The position numbers were made by a program, and so were the translations under genes. From RPQJ01 sp031404015 (lineage in GTDB: Bacteria > Pseudomonadota > Gammaproteobacteria > Steroidobacterales > Steroidobacteraceae): a DNA stretch of 45,887 bases. Shown in pieces: positions 24,879 through 33,752 of the stretch. Numbering within the stretch: the first letter of the stretch is position 1; each line of letters starts with the position of its first letter. The stretch is taken from positions 1 through 45,887 of the forward strand of contig JANNGT010000382.1 of the NCBI GenBank assembly GCA_031404015.1, read 5' to 3'. A model generated the notes under the pieces. It was not told where the DNA came from. It saw only the letters and a list, made by a program, of their open reading frames with translations, and ran no database searches.

Positions 24879-25982
24879 TCAGTCAGCGTCGAACAGATCG
24901 GTTTGCTGTGGCGCGCCCTGTGACGCGTCAGGGGCGCGGATGAACTGGCTGGTGTCCAGCTGCGGTGGGGCGTCGACATTAAGGCCGAGTTTGCGGCAGG
25001 CGCTCGCGAAGCGCGCCGCGATCATGTCGGCGTACTGGCCCTGGCCGCGCATGCGATGACCAAAGCGCGGGTCGTTCAGGCGGCCGCCGCGCATCTCGCG
25101 CACGTGGTTCAGTACACGCTCGGCGCGATCCGGAAAATGTTCGCGCAGCCAGCCTTCGAACAGCGGTGCGACTTCGAACGGCAGCCGCAGCATCAGGAAC
25201 GCAGCACGACGGGCGCCCGCTGCCGCCACCGCGGCGAGCACGTTTTCGATCTCGTGGTCCGTCAAGGCCGGGATCACGGGCGCCATCATCACGCCAACGG
25301 GCACGCCGGCCGCCGACAGCTCGCGCACCACGCGCAGTCGCGCGGCGGGCGATGCGGCGCGTGGCTCGAGCGTGCGTTTCAACGCAGCATTCAAGCTCGT
25401 GACGCTGACGTACACCGAGACGAGCTGGCGCTGCGCCAGCGCCTGCAGCAGCTCGAGGTCGCGCAGGATCAGCGCGCCCTTGGTGATGATGGTGAGGGGA
25501 TGGCGGCGTTCGAGCAGCAGTTCGAGCACCGCCCGGGTGGAACACAACGCGCGCTCGGCGGGTTGATACGGATCGGTGTTGCCGCCGATGTGCAGCACCT
25601 TGCACTGGTAGCGCGGCGACGAGAGTTCGCGCCGCAGGAGATCCACGAGGCCCGGCTTGTGGAAGATGCGGGTCTCGAAATCGAGGCCGGGACTCAGGTT
25701 GAGGTACGCGTGCGCAGGCCGGGCGAAGCAATAGATGCACCCGTGTTCACAGCCCTGGTAGGGGTTCAGCGATTGCTCGAACGGGACGTCCGGCGAGCGG
25801 TTGGTCGTGATCGCGTGCTTGGGGAATTCCGCGATCAGCGTCGTCGCGGGGTTCGACAACGGCTCGTCGAGACTGCCCCACCCATCATCGGCGGGTTCGA
25901 GACGCGTGCTCTCGAAGCGGCCCGCAGGATTGCTGATAGCGCCCCGCCCCTTTTCCACCTGATGTCGGTCTGCGCGTCGCAT
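24879..25982 (-). CDS. PA0069-family radical SAM protein (spore-photoproduct-lyase-like)
   Basis: The 367-residue radical SAM enzyme carries the 4Fe-4S motif CEHGCIYC (C78, C82, C85), preceded by SLNPYQG and followed by FARPAHAYL; HIGGNTDPYQPAER and the GVPVGVMMAPVIPALTD stretch match the PA0069/SplB-like group. The substrate is unknown, although DNA repair is a common guess because of the relation to SplB. A near-perfect LexA-type box sits 11 nt upstream of the ATG (25993-26012), which strengthens a DNA-damage role. It ends 102 nt from the start of the large operon, on the same strand. Identity as a family member is firm; the reaction is not. Confidence 0.93.
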   Translation of the reverse strand: MRRADRHQVEKGRGAISNPAGRFESTRLEPADDGWGSLDEPLSNPATTLIAEFPKHAITTNRSPDVPFEQSLNPYQGCEHGCIYCFARPAHAYLNLSPGLDFETRIFHKPGLVDLLRRELSSPRYQCKVLHIGGNTDPYQPAERALCSTRAVLELLLERRHPLTIITKGALILRDLELLQALAQRQLVSVYVSVTSLNAALKRTLEPRAASPAARLRVVRELSAAGVPVGVMMAPVIPALTDHEIENVLAAVAAAGARRAAFLMLRLPFEVAPLFEGWLREHFPDRAERVLNHVREMRGGRLNDPRFGHRMRGQGQYADMIAARFASACRKLGLNVDAPPQLDTSQFIRAPDASQGAPQQTDLFDAD

Positions 25983-25992
25983 GACGCAAGAC

Positions 25993-26012
25993 TACTGTAT
26001 GCATATACAGCT
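25993..26012 (-). promoter_or_regulatory. LexA-like SOS operator upstream of the radical SAM gene
   Basis: The plus strand reads TACTGTATGCATATACAGCT, a CTGT-N8-ACAG palindrome matching the gammaproteobacterial LexA consensus TACTGTATATATATACAGTA at 16 of 20 positions. It lies 11-30 nt before the start of the PA0069-type gene and ends 2 nt before the stop of the MFS gene. From memory, PA0069 itself belongs to the LexA regulon of Pseudomonas aeruginosa. Confidence 0.82.
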
Positions 26013-26013
26013 G

Positions 26014-27249
26014 TCATCTTTGGGGATCGGGAAATCGGTCCATGCGCCACAGCTCCGGAAACAGGCGACTCCATGCCAGCGCAACGATCAGCGTCGCGCA
26101 TCCGCCGAGCACCACGGCGGGCATCACCCCGAGCCAGGCGGCAGCGAGGCCGGACTCGAATTCGCCGAGCTCATTCGACGCACCGATGAACACCGAGTTG
26201 ACCGCGCTGACGCGACCGCGAATCGCGTCCGGCGTTTCGAGCTGCACGAGCAGGTGGCGGATGAAGACGCTGACCATGTCGCCCGCGCCAAGAACGGCGA
26301 GCGCAGCAAGCGAAAGCCAGAAGCTCGTTGAGAAGCCGAACACGAGCGTGGCAACGCCGAAGATGAAGACCCCGCCAAACATCCAGTGCCCGACGCGGCG
26401 CGTCACCGGGTAGCCGCTCAGCACCAGGCCCGTCACCGCCGCGCCAACGCCCGGAGCAGCGCGCAGCCAGCCCAGTCCGCTCGGTCCGACGTGCAGCACG
26501 TCCGCTGCGTACACGGGCAATAGCGCAGTGGCGCCGCCAAACAGCACTGCGAACAGGTCCAGTGAAATTGCACCGAGCACGGGTCGACGACGGCGTACGA
26601 AGCGCAGGCCCTCGAGCAGCGCATCGCGGTTCAACGGTGTCGGCGCCATTGCCTCGCCGCGCTGGTCACCGCCGCGCCGCATGGTTGCGAGCATGACGAG
26701 CGAGATTGCGAGCAGCACCGCCACCGTCGCATACACCGTGGTAACGCCCGCGAGGTATAGCAGGCCGCCAAGCGCAGGACCCACGATCGTCGAGACCTGC
26801 CACAGGGATGAATTGAATGCGACCGCGGTGCCGAAGTGCTCGCGATCGACCAGGTTCGGCAGCAGCGCCTGGCTTGCCGGCATCGCGAATGCGCGCCCGA
26901 CGCCGTACAGCGTCATGATGCCGAACACCGGCCATGCACTCTGCAAGCCGTGCCGGGAAAAGCCCCACAACAACAGCGAGCACACCAGCAGGACCGCGTA
27001 ACAGCCGACGAGAATGCGGCGGCGATCGCGATTATCGGCCAGGTGTCCGGCGGGCAGGATCAACAGGACGAACGGCAGGAATTGCGAGAGACCGATCAGG
27101 CCGAGATCCAGCGGACTGCGCGTGACTTCGTAGACCTGCCAGCCCACGGCGACGGTCTGCATCTGCACCGCAATTGACCCGAGAAAACGGGCGGTGACGT
27201 AGCGCGTGAAGTCCGCGTTGCGCAGCAGGGCCAGTCTGTGGTCGCTCAT
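26014..27249 (-). CDS. MFS transporter (EntS-like, 12-TM exporter)
   Basis: The 411-residue protein has about twelve hydrophobic segments and the MFS loop motif GHLADNRDRRRILVG between TM2 and TM3; FRFLGSIAVQMQ-type start (YVTARFLGSIAVQMQTVAVG), PASQALLPNLVDREHFGTAV and WQVSTIVGPALGGLL place it in the EntS/MFS_3 group, which includes siderophore exporters and macrolide pumps. The substrate cannot be read from sequence. The ATG at 27247-27249 begins MSDHRLALLRNADFTRY; a longer in-frame extension to 27633 overlaps the divergent DUF885 gene and is not supported. The gene ends in the LexA-like operator of the next gene, so it is unlikely to share a tight operon with it. Confidence 0.9.
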   Translation of the reverse strand: MSDHRLALLRNADFTRYVTARFLGSIAVQMQTVAVGWQVYEVTRSPLDLGLIGLSQFLPFVLLILPAGHLADNRDRRRILVGCYAVLLVCSLLLWGFSRHGLQSAWPVFGIMTLYGVGRAFAMPASQALLPNLVDREHFGTAVAFNSSLWQVSTIVGPALGGLLYLAGVTTVYATVAVLLAISLVMLATMRRGGDQRGEAMAPTPLNRDALLEGLRFVRRRRPVLGAISLDLFAVLFGGATALLPVYAADVLHVGPSGLGWLRAAPGVGAAVTGLVLSGYPVTRRVGHWMFGGVFIFGVATLVFGFSTSFWLSLAALAVLGAGDMVSVFIRHLLVQLETPDAIRGRVSAVNSVFIGASNELGEFESGLAAAWLGVMPAVVLGGCATLIVALAWSRLFPELWRMDRFPDPQR

Positions 27250-27447
27250 GCGAATAAAACGGCAACCGGACCAGGGTTCTGCATGAGTGCCAGAGCATAG
27301 CCGATGACCGGGCCTGCGGGCGAAGCCCTCGCGACGCAGCGTGCTGTCCCGCCGCTGCGGTGGCCAAGGCGCGCGATTGCATGGACAATCGTGCAGTCCA
27401 ATCGGTCGTCCCGCTCCCCTGACAGTGCTCTCGTCGGAGTCTTCCGC

Positions 27448-29235
27448 ATGCAATCCATCCGCCGCACCACGCTCGCCTACATGCTGCTCGCGTTCGCGCT
27501 CTCGTGTGCGCTGCAACCATTGGTCGTCCACGCGGCGGAGACGCCGGACCAGCGTTTCGAGGCGCTCAGCAAACGTTACATTGAGGAGTTCGGCCGCTAT
27601 TCGCCGGTGTCCGCGACACAGCTCGGCGATCACCGGTTCGATGCCGAGCTCGACGACCTGAGCGCCGCGGGCCGTGCGCGCACGCTCGCGTGGGTCCAGG
27701 CCGTGCTGGGCGAACTCAAGGCCATCGACCAGGGCAAGCTGTCTCGCGCCAACCAGGTGGACGCGGCGATGCTCGAGAACCAGTTGCGCTACGCAGTCTG
27801 GTCAGAGGAGAAATTGCGCGACTGGTCGTGGGACCCACTCGTTTACACACAACTCACGGGCCAGTCGTTGTATGGGCTGCTCGCCCGGGAATTCGCACCA
27901 CTGCCGCAGCGTCTCGAGGCCGTGACGAGCCGGCTCGAAAAGCTGCCCACGCTGCTCGAACAGATGCGCGCCAACATCGTGCCGGCGCGCGTGCCGGCGA
28001 TCCACGCGGAGACAGCCGTCAAGCAGAACCCGGGCGTGTTGAGCCTGGTCGACGAGCTGGTCGTGCCCAACCTGTCGCAGCTGCCGCCCGCCGAGCGCGC
28101 TCGTCTCGAGCAAGCCATCGCCAACGCGCGCACCGCGGTCGCGACGCACCAGAAGTGGCTCGAACAGAGCCTGGTGCCGCAGGCGAAGGGTGAGTTCCGC
28201 ATCGGGCGTGAGCTGTTTGACGAGAAGCTCGGCTTTGCCCTGATGTCACCCCTGAGTCGTGACGAAATCCGGCGCCGCGCCGAGAGCGACGTGGTGGCCA
28301 CGCGCGCGCGCATGTACGAAGTGTCGCGCAAGGTGCTGACGGGACGACCGGATGCGCCGCCCATGCCGGAGAAGCCAACGCCGGCCGAGCAGCAAACGGT
28401 CATCAAGGCCGCGCTCGCCCTGGCGAGTGCGGAGCGCACGCCGCGCACCGGCGTGGTCGACTATGCCAAGGAGACGCTGCGCGAAACGACGGAGTTCGTG
28501 CGGGCGAAAAATTTCGTCACGGTACCGGACGAGCCCCTCGACATCATCCTGATGCCGGAGTTCCAGCGTGGCGTCGCCGTCGCGTACTGCGATTCGCCGG
28601 GCCCGCTCGACAAGGGGCAGCGAACTTTCTACGCGGTGTCGCCGATCCCCGCCGAATGGACGCCAGAGCAGGTGGATTCGTTCCTGCGCGAGTACAACAC
28701 CCGCTCCATCGCCAACCTGACCATCCACGAGGCGATGCCCGGACACTACCTGCAGATCGCCCACTCCAATCGTTATCCGTCCGTGCTGCGCGCGATGCTC
28801 GGCTCGGGTCCGTTCATCGAAGGGTGGGCGGTCTACGCGGAGCGCGTGATGCAGGAGCAGGGCTTCCGCGGCGATGACCCGTTGATGCAACTCGTCCAGC
28901 TCAAGTGGTACCTGCGCGCGACGACCAACGCAATCATGGACACGGCGATTCACGTCGACGGCATGCAGCGCGACGCGGCGATGCAGCTGATGGTCGAGAC
29001 CGGCTTCCAGGAAGAGCGGGAGGCCGCCGGCAAGTGGGTGCGCGCGCAGCTTTCGTCAGCGCAGCTTTCGACGTACTTCGTTGGTTACCAGGAGCACGCG
29101 GACCTGCGCGCCGAAGCCGAACGCCGCGCGGGCGGCAAGTTCGATGCCAAGGCGTACCACGACAAGGTGCTCTCGTTCGGTTCGCCGCCCGTGCGCCTGG
29201 TGCGTGCGCTCGCGTTCGACGAACCGATCCGCTGA
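27448..29235 (+). CDS. DUF885 family exported metallopeptidase-like protein
   Basis: The 595-residue protein has a signal peptide (MQSIRRTTLAYMLLAFALSC, ending VVHAAE), an N-terminal region with FEALSKRYIEEFGRYSPVSA, and the zinc-binding motif HEAMPGH at residues 427-433 in the segment LTIHEAMPGHYLQIAHSN, with E-rich EGWAVYAERVM downstream. This is the DUF885 family, thought to be metallopeptidases (gluzincin-like). It acts in the periplasm on unknown peptides. The ATG at 27448 follows a 198-nt divergent gap; an upstream in-frame start at 27304 would disrupt the signal peptide. The downstream partner is convergent. Confidence 0.9.
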   Translation: MQSIRRTTLAYMLLAFALSCALQPLVVHAAETPDQRFEALSKRYIEEFGRYSPVSATQLGDHRFDAELDDLSAAGRARTLAWVQAVLGELKAIDQGKLSRANQVDAAMLENQLRYAVWSEEKLRDWSWDPLVYTQLTGQSLYGLLAREFAPLPQRLEAVTSRLEKLPTLLEQMRANIVPARVPAIHAETAVKQNPGVLSLVDELVVPNLSQLPPAERARLEQAIANARTAVATHQKWLEQSLVPQAKGEFRIGRELFDEKLGFALMSPLSRDEIRRRAESDVVATRARMYEVSRKVLTGRPDAPPMPEKPTPAEQQTVIKAALALASAERTPRTGVVDYAKETLRETTEFVRAKNFVTVPDEPLDIILMPEFQRGVAVAYCDSPGPLDKGQRTFYAVSPIPAEWTPEQVDSFLREYNTRSIANLTIHEAMPGHYLQIAHSNRYPSVLRAMLGSGPFIEGWAVYAERVMQEQGFRGDDPLMQLVQLKWYLRATTNAIMDTAIHVDGMQRDAAMQLMVETGFQEEREAAGKWVRAQLSSAQLSTYFVGYQEHADLRAEAERRAGGKFDAKAYHDKVLSFGSPPVRLVRALAFDEPIR

Positions 29236-29249
29236 GCCAGGACCGAGGA

Positions 29250-29269
29250 TCGCCGTCTGCGGACGGCGA
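29250..29269. terminator. Hairpin between convergent DUF885 and DUF2238 genes
   Basis: TCGCCGTC-TGCG-GACGGCGA makes an 8-bp stem with a 4-nt loop in the 39-nt gap between the two stops. No T-run follows on either strand, so it is a possible bidirectional terminator or mRNA end. Confidence 0.45.
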
Positions 29270-29274
29270 CTGCC

Positions 29275-29934
29275 TCAGGCCACGGCAATCGTGGCGTACT
29301 TCGAGCGCAGCTCGGGCACCAGTCGCAGCAACTGGCGGTCATGCACGCGTCGCAGCAGCAGCTGTGACGCGATCGCGCCGAGACCGCAGAGGAACATGTC
29401 CCACTGCGTGTCCCAGACGTCGCCCTGTGTGCCGAGGAATGCGCCGGCCGACTCGCCGCCCGCCAGCGCGGCCCACCACTCGGTGAATTCGTAGATTGCG
29501 CTGATGCCGAGCATGCTCAGCGTGACCAACGCAAACAACCATTTGCCAGGGCGCAATGGCGAGGTGCGCAGCAGCAGTTCCCGCGCCACGATGGCTGGGC
29601 CGAAACCCTGCATCAGGTGACCGATGCGATCGTAGTGGTTGCGCGAGAAGCCGAAGACGTCGCGCATCCAGTCGCCGAACGGCGTCAGCGCGTACGTGTA
29701 GCGGCCGCCGTACATCAGGATCAGCGCGTGCACCGCGATCAGCACGTAGACCAGGGGTGTCAGCGGAAAGCTCCTTGCGGTACGCGCCAGGAGCGGCAGC
29801 GCGATGAGCACGGGAAGGACTTCGAGTATCCAGGTGAGGCGGTCATACGGCTGCATGCCGGACCACAGCAGACCGAGCACCACGACGCAGAGCAGGACCA
29901 GCGGCAGCTGCAGGTCGAACTTCGAGGCTTGCAT
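29275..29934 (-). CDS. DUF2238 family membrane protein
   Basis: The 219-residue protein has about six hydrophobic segments and the family segments YGGRYTYALTPFGDWM, RNHYDRIGHLMQGFGPAIVA, AIYEFTEWWAAL and FLGTQGDVWDTQWDM followed by FLCGLGA, which are diagnostic of DUF2238 (YjdF-like). The conserved H, D, E and W residues at the membrane face suggest an enzyme or metal-binding site, but none is known. GGAG lies 6 nt before the ATG at 29934, which decides against the TTG just upstream. The alpha/beta hydrolase gene ends 15 nt upstream, so the two are likely cotranscribed. Confidence 0.87.
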   Translation of the reverse strand: MQASKFDLQLPLVLLCVVVLGLLWSGMQPYDRLTWILEVLPVLIALPLLARTARSFPLTPLVYVLIAVHALILMYGGRYTYALTPFGDWMRDVFGFSRNHYDRIGHLMQGFGPAIVARELLLRTSPLRPGKWLFALVTLSMLGISAIYEFTEWWAALAGGESAGAFLGTQGDVWDTQWDMFLCGLGAIASQLLLRRVHDRQLLRLVPELRSKYATIAVA

Positions 29935-29949
29935 CAAGACTCCATTGCG

Positions 29950-30840
29950 CTAGCGCGCGAGGAACTCTTCAACGAGGGCAGCCACCGCGGCGGGGCGATC
30001 GTGATGCAGCATGTGCCCCGCGCCCGCGACGACGTTCGATTCCAGTTGCGGCACCCACTGCCGCATGCGATCCGGATCGCCGGCGCCCTCGAGGCGCGCG
30101 AGGAAATCGGATTCGCTGCCGGCCACGTACAACAGCGGTGCCTGGATTTCTGCCCAGCAGGCTTCCGCTTCCGCCCGGCGGTACAGGATCGGGTTGACCC
30201 GCTTGTGCGCCGGATCGAAGCGCGGACGCACCTTGCCGTCCGGCAGGGTTTCGCTCCAGGCACGCGCGACGAAGTCTGCGCGCTCCGGCGTCAGCCGCGG
30301 ATTGCGCTTGCGCAGCACGCCTGCGAACACATCAAGGCTTGCATAGACGGAGGCGGGCTCCGACTCTCGCTGCTGGTCCAGCCAGTCGCGGTAACGCCCC
30401 GGCGCGAGCTCCGGCGGCGCGCCCGGCAGGCCGAAGCCTTCGAGCGTGACCAGCCGCCGCACGCGCTCCGGCCGCAGGCCCGCATACATCATTGCGATAT
30501 TGCCACCCATGCTGTGGCCGACGATGTCGACTGGCAGCGCGGGCGAAAGCTGCTCGAGCAATGCGTCGAGGTCCGCAAAATAGTCGGGGTACCAGTAACC
30601 CTGCGGACTCCACGCCGATTGCCCGAAGCCGCGCCAGTCGGGTGCGACGAGCGTCCGCGTGGGCTCCAGCTCGTCCGCCAGGAACTGATACGTGGCGCCG
30701 CAGTCCATGAAGCCGTGCAGCAGCACGACCGGCGCTGCGTCGCGCAATGCGCCTGGCCAGCGAGCAATGCGGTGGCCGACGCCGCGGATGTCGACCTGCT
30801 GTGTTGCAGGTTCGCGTCGAGGCCGATAGTGCTGTGTCAT
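29950..30840 (-). CDS. Alpha/beta hydrolase
   Basis: The 296-residue protein has the full catalytic set: oxyanion region VVLLHGFMDCGATYQF, nucleophile elbow VGHSMGGNIA (S110), and the C-terminal histidine in GAGHMLHHDRPAAV. The acid is probably the Asp in the VAGSESDFLARLEG region. No signal peptide is visible, so it is cytosolic. The substrate (an ester or epoxide) cannot be judged. The ATG at 30840 gives MTQHYRPRREPATQ; an in-frame start nine nt upstream exists. It precedes DUF2238 by 15 nt and diverges from the amidotransferase gene over 111 nt. Confidence 0.9.
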   Translation of the reverse strand: MTQHYRPRREPATQQVDIRGVGHRIARWPGALRDAAPVVLLHGFMDCGATYQFLADELEPTRTLVAPDWRGFGQSAWSPQGYWYPDYFADLDALLEQLSPALPVDIVGHSMGGNIAMMYAGLRPERVRRLVTLEGFGLPGAPPELAPGRYRDWLDQQRESEPASVYASLDVFAGVLRKRNPRLTPERADFVARAWSETLPDGKVRPRFDPAHKRVNPILYRRAEAEACWAEIQAPLLYVAGSESDFLARLEGAGDPDRMRQWVPQLESNVVAGAGHMLHHDRPAAVAALVEEFLAR

Positions 30841-30951
30841 GGACAGCATGATGAGGCAAAATCCGCAGCAACAGTGGTTGAGACGAAATCCCGGTTCCCA
30901 CCAGAATGGGCCGTTCGGTGCGCTTCGGCGGCCGCCTCACCCGACGGGACA

Positions 30952-31698
30952 ATGCCAAAACTGCTCGTTTTCCAGCACGTTGCCTCCGAACCGCTTGGTC
31001 ATCTCGACCGCCTGCTGCGCGACTCGGGTTGCCGCATTCGCTACGTCAACTTCGGGCGCGAACCCACGGCGCAGCCCGACGTCAGGCGTTACGACGGGCT
31101 CGTCGTGCTGGGTGGGCCGATGAACGTCGACCAGGTCAACGAGTATCCGCACCTCGAGACGGAAATCGCGGTGATCCGTGCAGCCGTTACGGCAGACAAG
31201 CCTGTGCTGGGAATCTGTCTCGGCGGCCAGTTGCTCGCCGCGGCCATGGGCGGCCGCGTGCAGCCGAACCCCGTGCCCGAAATCGGCTGGTACCGGCTGC
31301 ATGTCAGGCCCCAGGGTCACCGCGACCGTCTTTTCAGGCATTTCGAACGCACTCCCCGGCACGTCTTCCAGTGGCACGCCTACACGTTCCAGCCACCTCC
31401 GGGGGCCGTTCCGCTGGCCTGGACGCGCAGCTGCAGGCAGCAGGCCTATCGCATCGGCGACCACGCCTGGGGCCTGCAATTCCACCTGGAGGCAGACGCC
31501 GCCTTGATCGATCGATGGCTGCATCTGCCGAGCGGGCGCAACGAGATCGAGCGCCATTGGAGCCCTGCACGCATCGCGCGCATCCGGGCGGCAACACAGC
31601 GGCACCTGCCCGTCGCGGGGCCGCTGGGTCAGCGCGTCTTCGGTGAGTTCACCCGGCTGTTTTCATTGCGCCGCTACGCTCACCTGCCGTCGCGCTGA
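30952..31698 (+). CDS. Class I glutamine amidotransferase domain protein (GMP-synthase-like)
   Basis: The 248-residue stand-alone protein has the class I triad: C89 in VLGICLGGQLLAAAMGG, with H178 and E180 in GLQFHLEAD. The N-terminal LVFQHVASEPLGHLDRLL and VVLGGPMNVDQVNEYPHLET segments match the GMP-synthase-like amidotransferase subfamily of unknown substrate. The C-terminal about 60 residues (GRNEIERHWSPARIARIRAA) form a helical tail. No acceptor synthetase is encoded beside it, so it may hydrolyse gamma-glutamyl compounds. It faces the end of ilvA with a 14-nt gap. Confidence 0.88.
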   Translation: MPKLLVFQHVASEPLGHLDRLLRDSGCRIRYVNFGREPTAQPDVRRYDGLVVLGGPMNVDQVNEYPHLETEIAVIRAAVTADKPVLGICLGGQLLAAAMGGRVQPNPVPEIGWYRLHVRPQGHRDRLFRHFERTPRHVFQWHAYTFQPPPGAVPLAWTRSCRQQAYRIGDHAWGLQFHLEADAALIDRWLHLPSGRNEIERHWSPARIARIRAATQRHLPVAGPLGQRVFGEFTRLFSLRRYAHLPSR

Positions 31699-31712
31699 GC
31701 GATGCCGGCGCG

Positions 31713-33230
31713 TCAATCGCCGAGGAACATCCGGTAGGACGGGTTGTCGGTCTCTTCGGTGTACACGTAGCCGAGCTCGCCGAGGTGCGATGCGAACGTT
31801 TCCGCATCGGCAGGCGCGACCTGCACGCCAGCCAGCACGCGGCCGTAATCCGAGCCGTGGTTGCGGTAGTGGAACAGGCTGATGTTCCAGTGTGCGCCCA
31901 CGGCCTCGAGGAAGCGCAGCAACGCGCCAGGACGCTCGGGGAACTCGAAGCGGAACAGACGCTCGTGCTGCAGGCCGTGCGCGTGTCCGCCGACCATGTA
32001 GCGGACGTGCAGCTTGGCCATCTCGTCGTCGCTCATGTCGAGCACGCGGTAGCCGGCGCCGGCCACCTGCGCGAGCAGCGCTTCCTTCTCGCGCCGCCCG
32101 TCGGTCAGGGACACGCCCGCAAAAATGCGCGCCGAACGCGCGTCGTCGTAACGGTAATTGAACTCGGTGACGCTGCGACGGCCGAGCAGGCGACAGAACC
32201 GCAGGAAGCTCCCCGGCTCCTCGGGAATTTCGACCGCAAGCAGGGCTTCGCGCTGCGCACCGATGTCGGCGCGCTCTGCGATGTGACGCAACCGGTCAAA
32301 ATTGACGTTGGCGCCGCAGTTGAGCGTCACGAACGTGCGGCCCTGGCATTGCTCGCGCGCCACGTAGCGCTTGAGGCCCGCAACGGCCAGTGCGCCGGCA
32401 GGCTCCGCGATCGTGCGGTTGTCCTCGAAGATGTCCTGAACGGCAGCGCAGATCTCGTCCGTGCTGACCAGCAGCACTTCGTCGACGTATTTGCGCGCGA
32501 GACGGAAGGTCTCCTCGCCGACGCGACGCACGGCCACGCCGTCGGCGAAAATGCCGACACGATCGAGCGTGACGCGCTCACCCGCACGCAGCGAATCGTG
32601 CATGCTGGCCGCGTCTTCGGGCTCGACACCCACCATGCGCACCTGCGGGTACAGCGATTTCACGTACGTGGCGATGCCCGCGATCAGGCCGCCACCGCCG
32701 ATCGGCACGAAGATCGCATCGGGCGGCGACGAGCATTGCCGCAGGATTTCCATGCCGATGGTGCCCTGGCCCGCGATCACGTCAGGATCGTCGAACGGAT
32801 GGATGAAGGTCAGGCCGCGTTCGCGCGCGATGCCCGCCGCATGCTCGCAGGCGTGATCGAAGTCGTCGCCCTCGAGCACGACCTCGCCGCCCAGGTCGAG
32901 CACGGCCTGCACCTTGATGTGCGGCGTGGTGCACGGCATTACGATCACCGCGCTGATCCCGCGGCGGCGGGCCGCGAGCGCCACGCCTTGCGCATGGTTG
33001 CCAGCCGAGGCACAGATCACGCCGCGCCGGGCCGTCGCCTCGTCCAGTGTCGCGATCTTGTTGTAGGCGCCGCGCAACTTGAACGAGAAGACCGGCTGCA
33101 GGTCTTCGCGCTTGAACAGCACGTCGTTGCCGAGGCGACGGCTCAACCGCCGTGCCGGCTCGAGCGGGGATTCGATCGCGACGTCGTAGACGCGCGCCTT
33201 CAGGATGCGTTCGATGTAACTTTCTTGCAT
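31713..33230 (-). CDS. ilvA: Threonine ammonia-lyase, biosynthetic, with two ACT domains
   Basis: It deaminates threonine to 2-oxobutanoate, the first step of isoleucine synthesis, with PLP. The 505-residue protein has PLP-lysine K51 in VFSFKLRGAYN, SAGNHAQGVALAARR, the phosphate-binding VPIGGGGLIAGI and a C-terminal tandem ACT region (about 325-505: LAVEIPEEPGSFLRFCRLLG and FRFEFPERPGALLRFLEAVG), which binds isoleucine/valine. The ATG at 33230 begins MQESYIERILKARVYD. An uninterrupted reading frame continues upstream to 34208, but it is only the antisense of the two genes there. Its end faces the amidotransferase gene; its start diverges from a small membrane gene. Confidence 0.95.
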   Translation of the reverse strand: MQESYIERILKARVYDVAIESPLEPARRLSRRLGNDVLFKREDLQPVFSFKLRGAYNKIATLDEATARRGVICASAGNHAQGVALAARRRGISAVIVMPCTTPHIKVQAVLDLGGEVVLEGDDFDHACEHAAGIARERGLTFIHPFDDPDVIAGQGTIGMEILRQCSSPPDAIFVPIGGGGLIAGIATYVKSLYPQVRMVGVEPEDAASMHDSLRAGERVTLDRVGIFADGVAVRRVGEETFRLARKYVDEVLLVSTDEICAAVQDIFEDNRTIAEPAGALAVAGLKRYVAREQCQGRTFVTLNCGANVNFDRLRHIAERADIGAQREALLAVEIPEEPGSFLRFCRLLGRRSVTEFNYRYDDARSARIFAGVSLTDGRREKEALLAQVAGAGYRVLDMSDDEMAKLHVRYMVGGHAHGLQHERLFRFEFPERPGALLRFLEAVGAHWNISLFHYRNHGSDYGRVLAGVQVAPADAETFASHLGELGYVYTEETDNPSYRMFLGD

Positions 33231-33326
33231 GAGTGTGGCTTGCGGGGTCACCGCGTACGTTAACATCCTGCGGCCCGGAACCCTCCCTCCGACCGCTACG
33301 GCACCCTCTTGCGCATCGAACTGATC

Positions 33327-33740
33327 ATGACCGTGCTCGCGGGCTTCGCGGGCGGACTGGCCGGAACGCTGTGGGCGGGGCTCGTCTCGGCGACCCTGCT
33401 GGGACGTCGACCCGAGTTGCGGGCGGCCGGTTGGCGCCCCGATACGGGTTGGCGCGTCCTGCACACTGCGGCCCTGTACGGCCTGTGCGGCGCCCTGGCC
33501 GGACTGGTGTTCTGGCTGGCCTGGGGCCTGCCGGCTTTTTCGGTTGCGACTGCCTGGTATCTGGTGGGGGCAGTCTTCGGCGCGCTGTTGTGGGCGATCG
33601 TCGCAATGCCGGCGCTGTGGCTGCTGGCGCTGCGCGTGCCCGCGCTGCGCTACGCTTGTGCCGTCATGGCCGTCGAAGCCCTCGTCGCGGCGCTCGCAAT
33701 GGGGCTGCTGTGCGCTTTCGTGTGGTACCGCGCTGCTTAG
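33327..33740 (+). CDS. Small hypothetical membrane protein, about four TM segments
   Basis: The 137-residue hydrophobic protein has segments MTVLAGFAGGLAGTLWAGLV, LHTAALYGLCGALAGLVFWL, ATAWYLVGAVFGALLWAIV and the C-terminal MAVEALVAALAMGLLCAFV. I recognise no family. ATG at 33327 is preferred; a TTG at 33309 adds six residues. No good ribosome-binding site is visible for either. It is 12 nt upstream of the LolA-like gene and may be cotranscribed with it, which gives some support that it is a true gene. Confidence 0.6.
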   Translation: MTVLAGFAGGLAGTLWAGLVSATLLGRRPELRAAGWRPDTGWRVLHTAALYGLCGALAGLVFWLAWGLPAFSVATAWYLVGAVFGALLWAIVAMPALWLLALRVPALRYACAVMAVEALVAALAMGLLCAFVWYRAA

Positions 33741-33752
33741 AAGGGGATCGCC

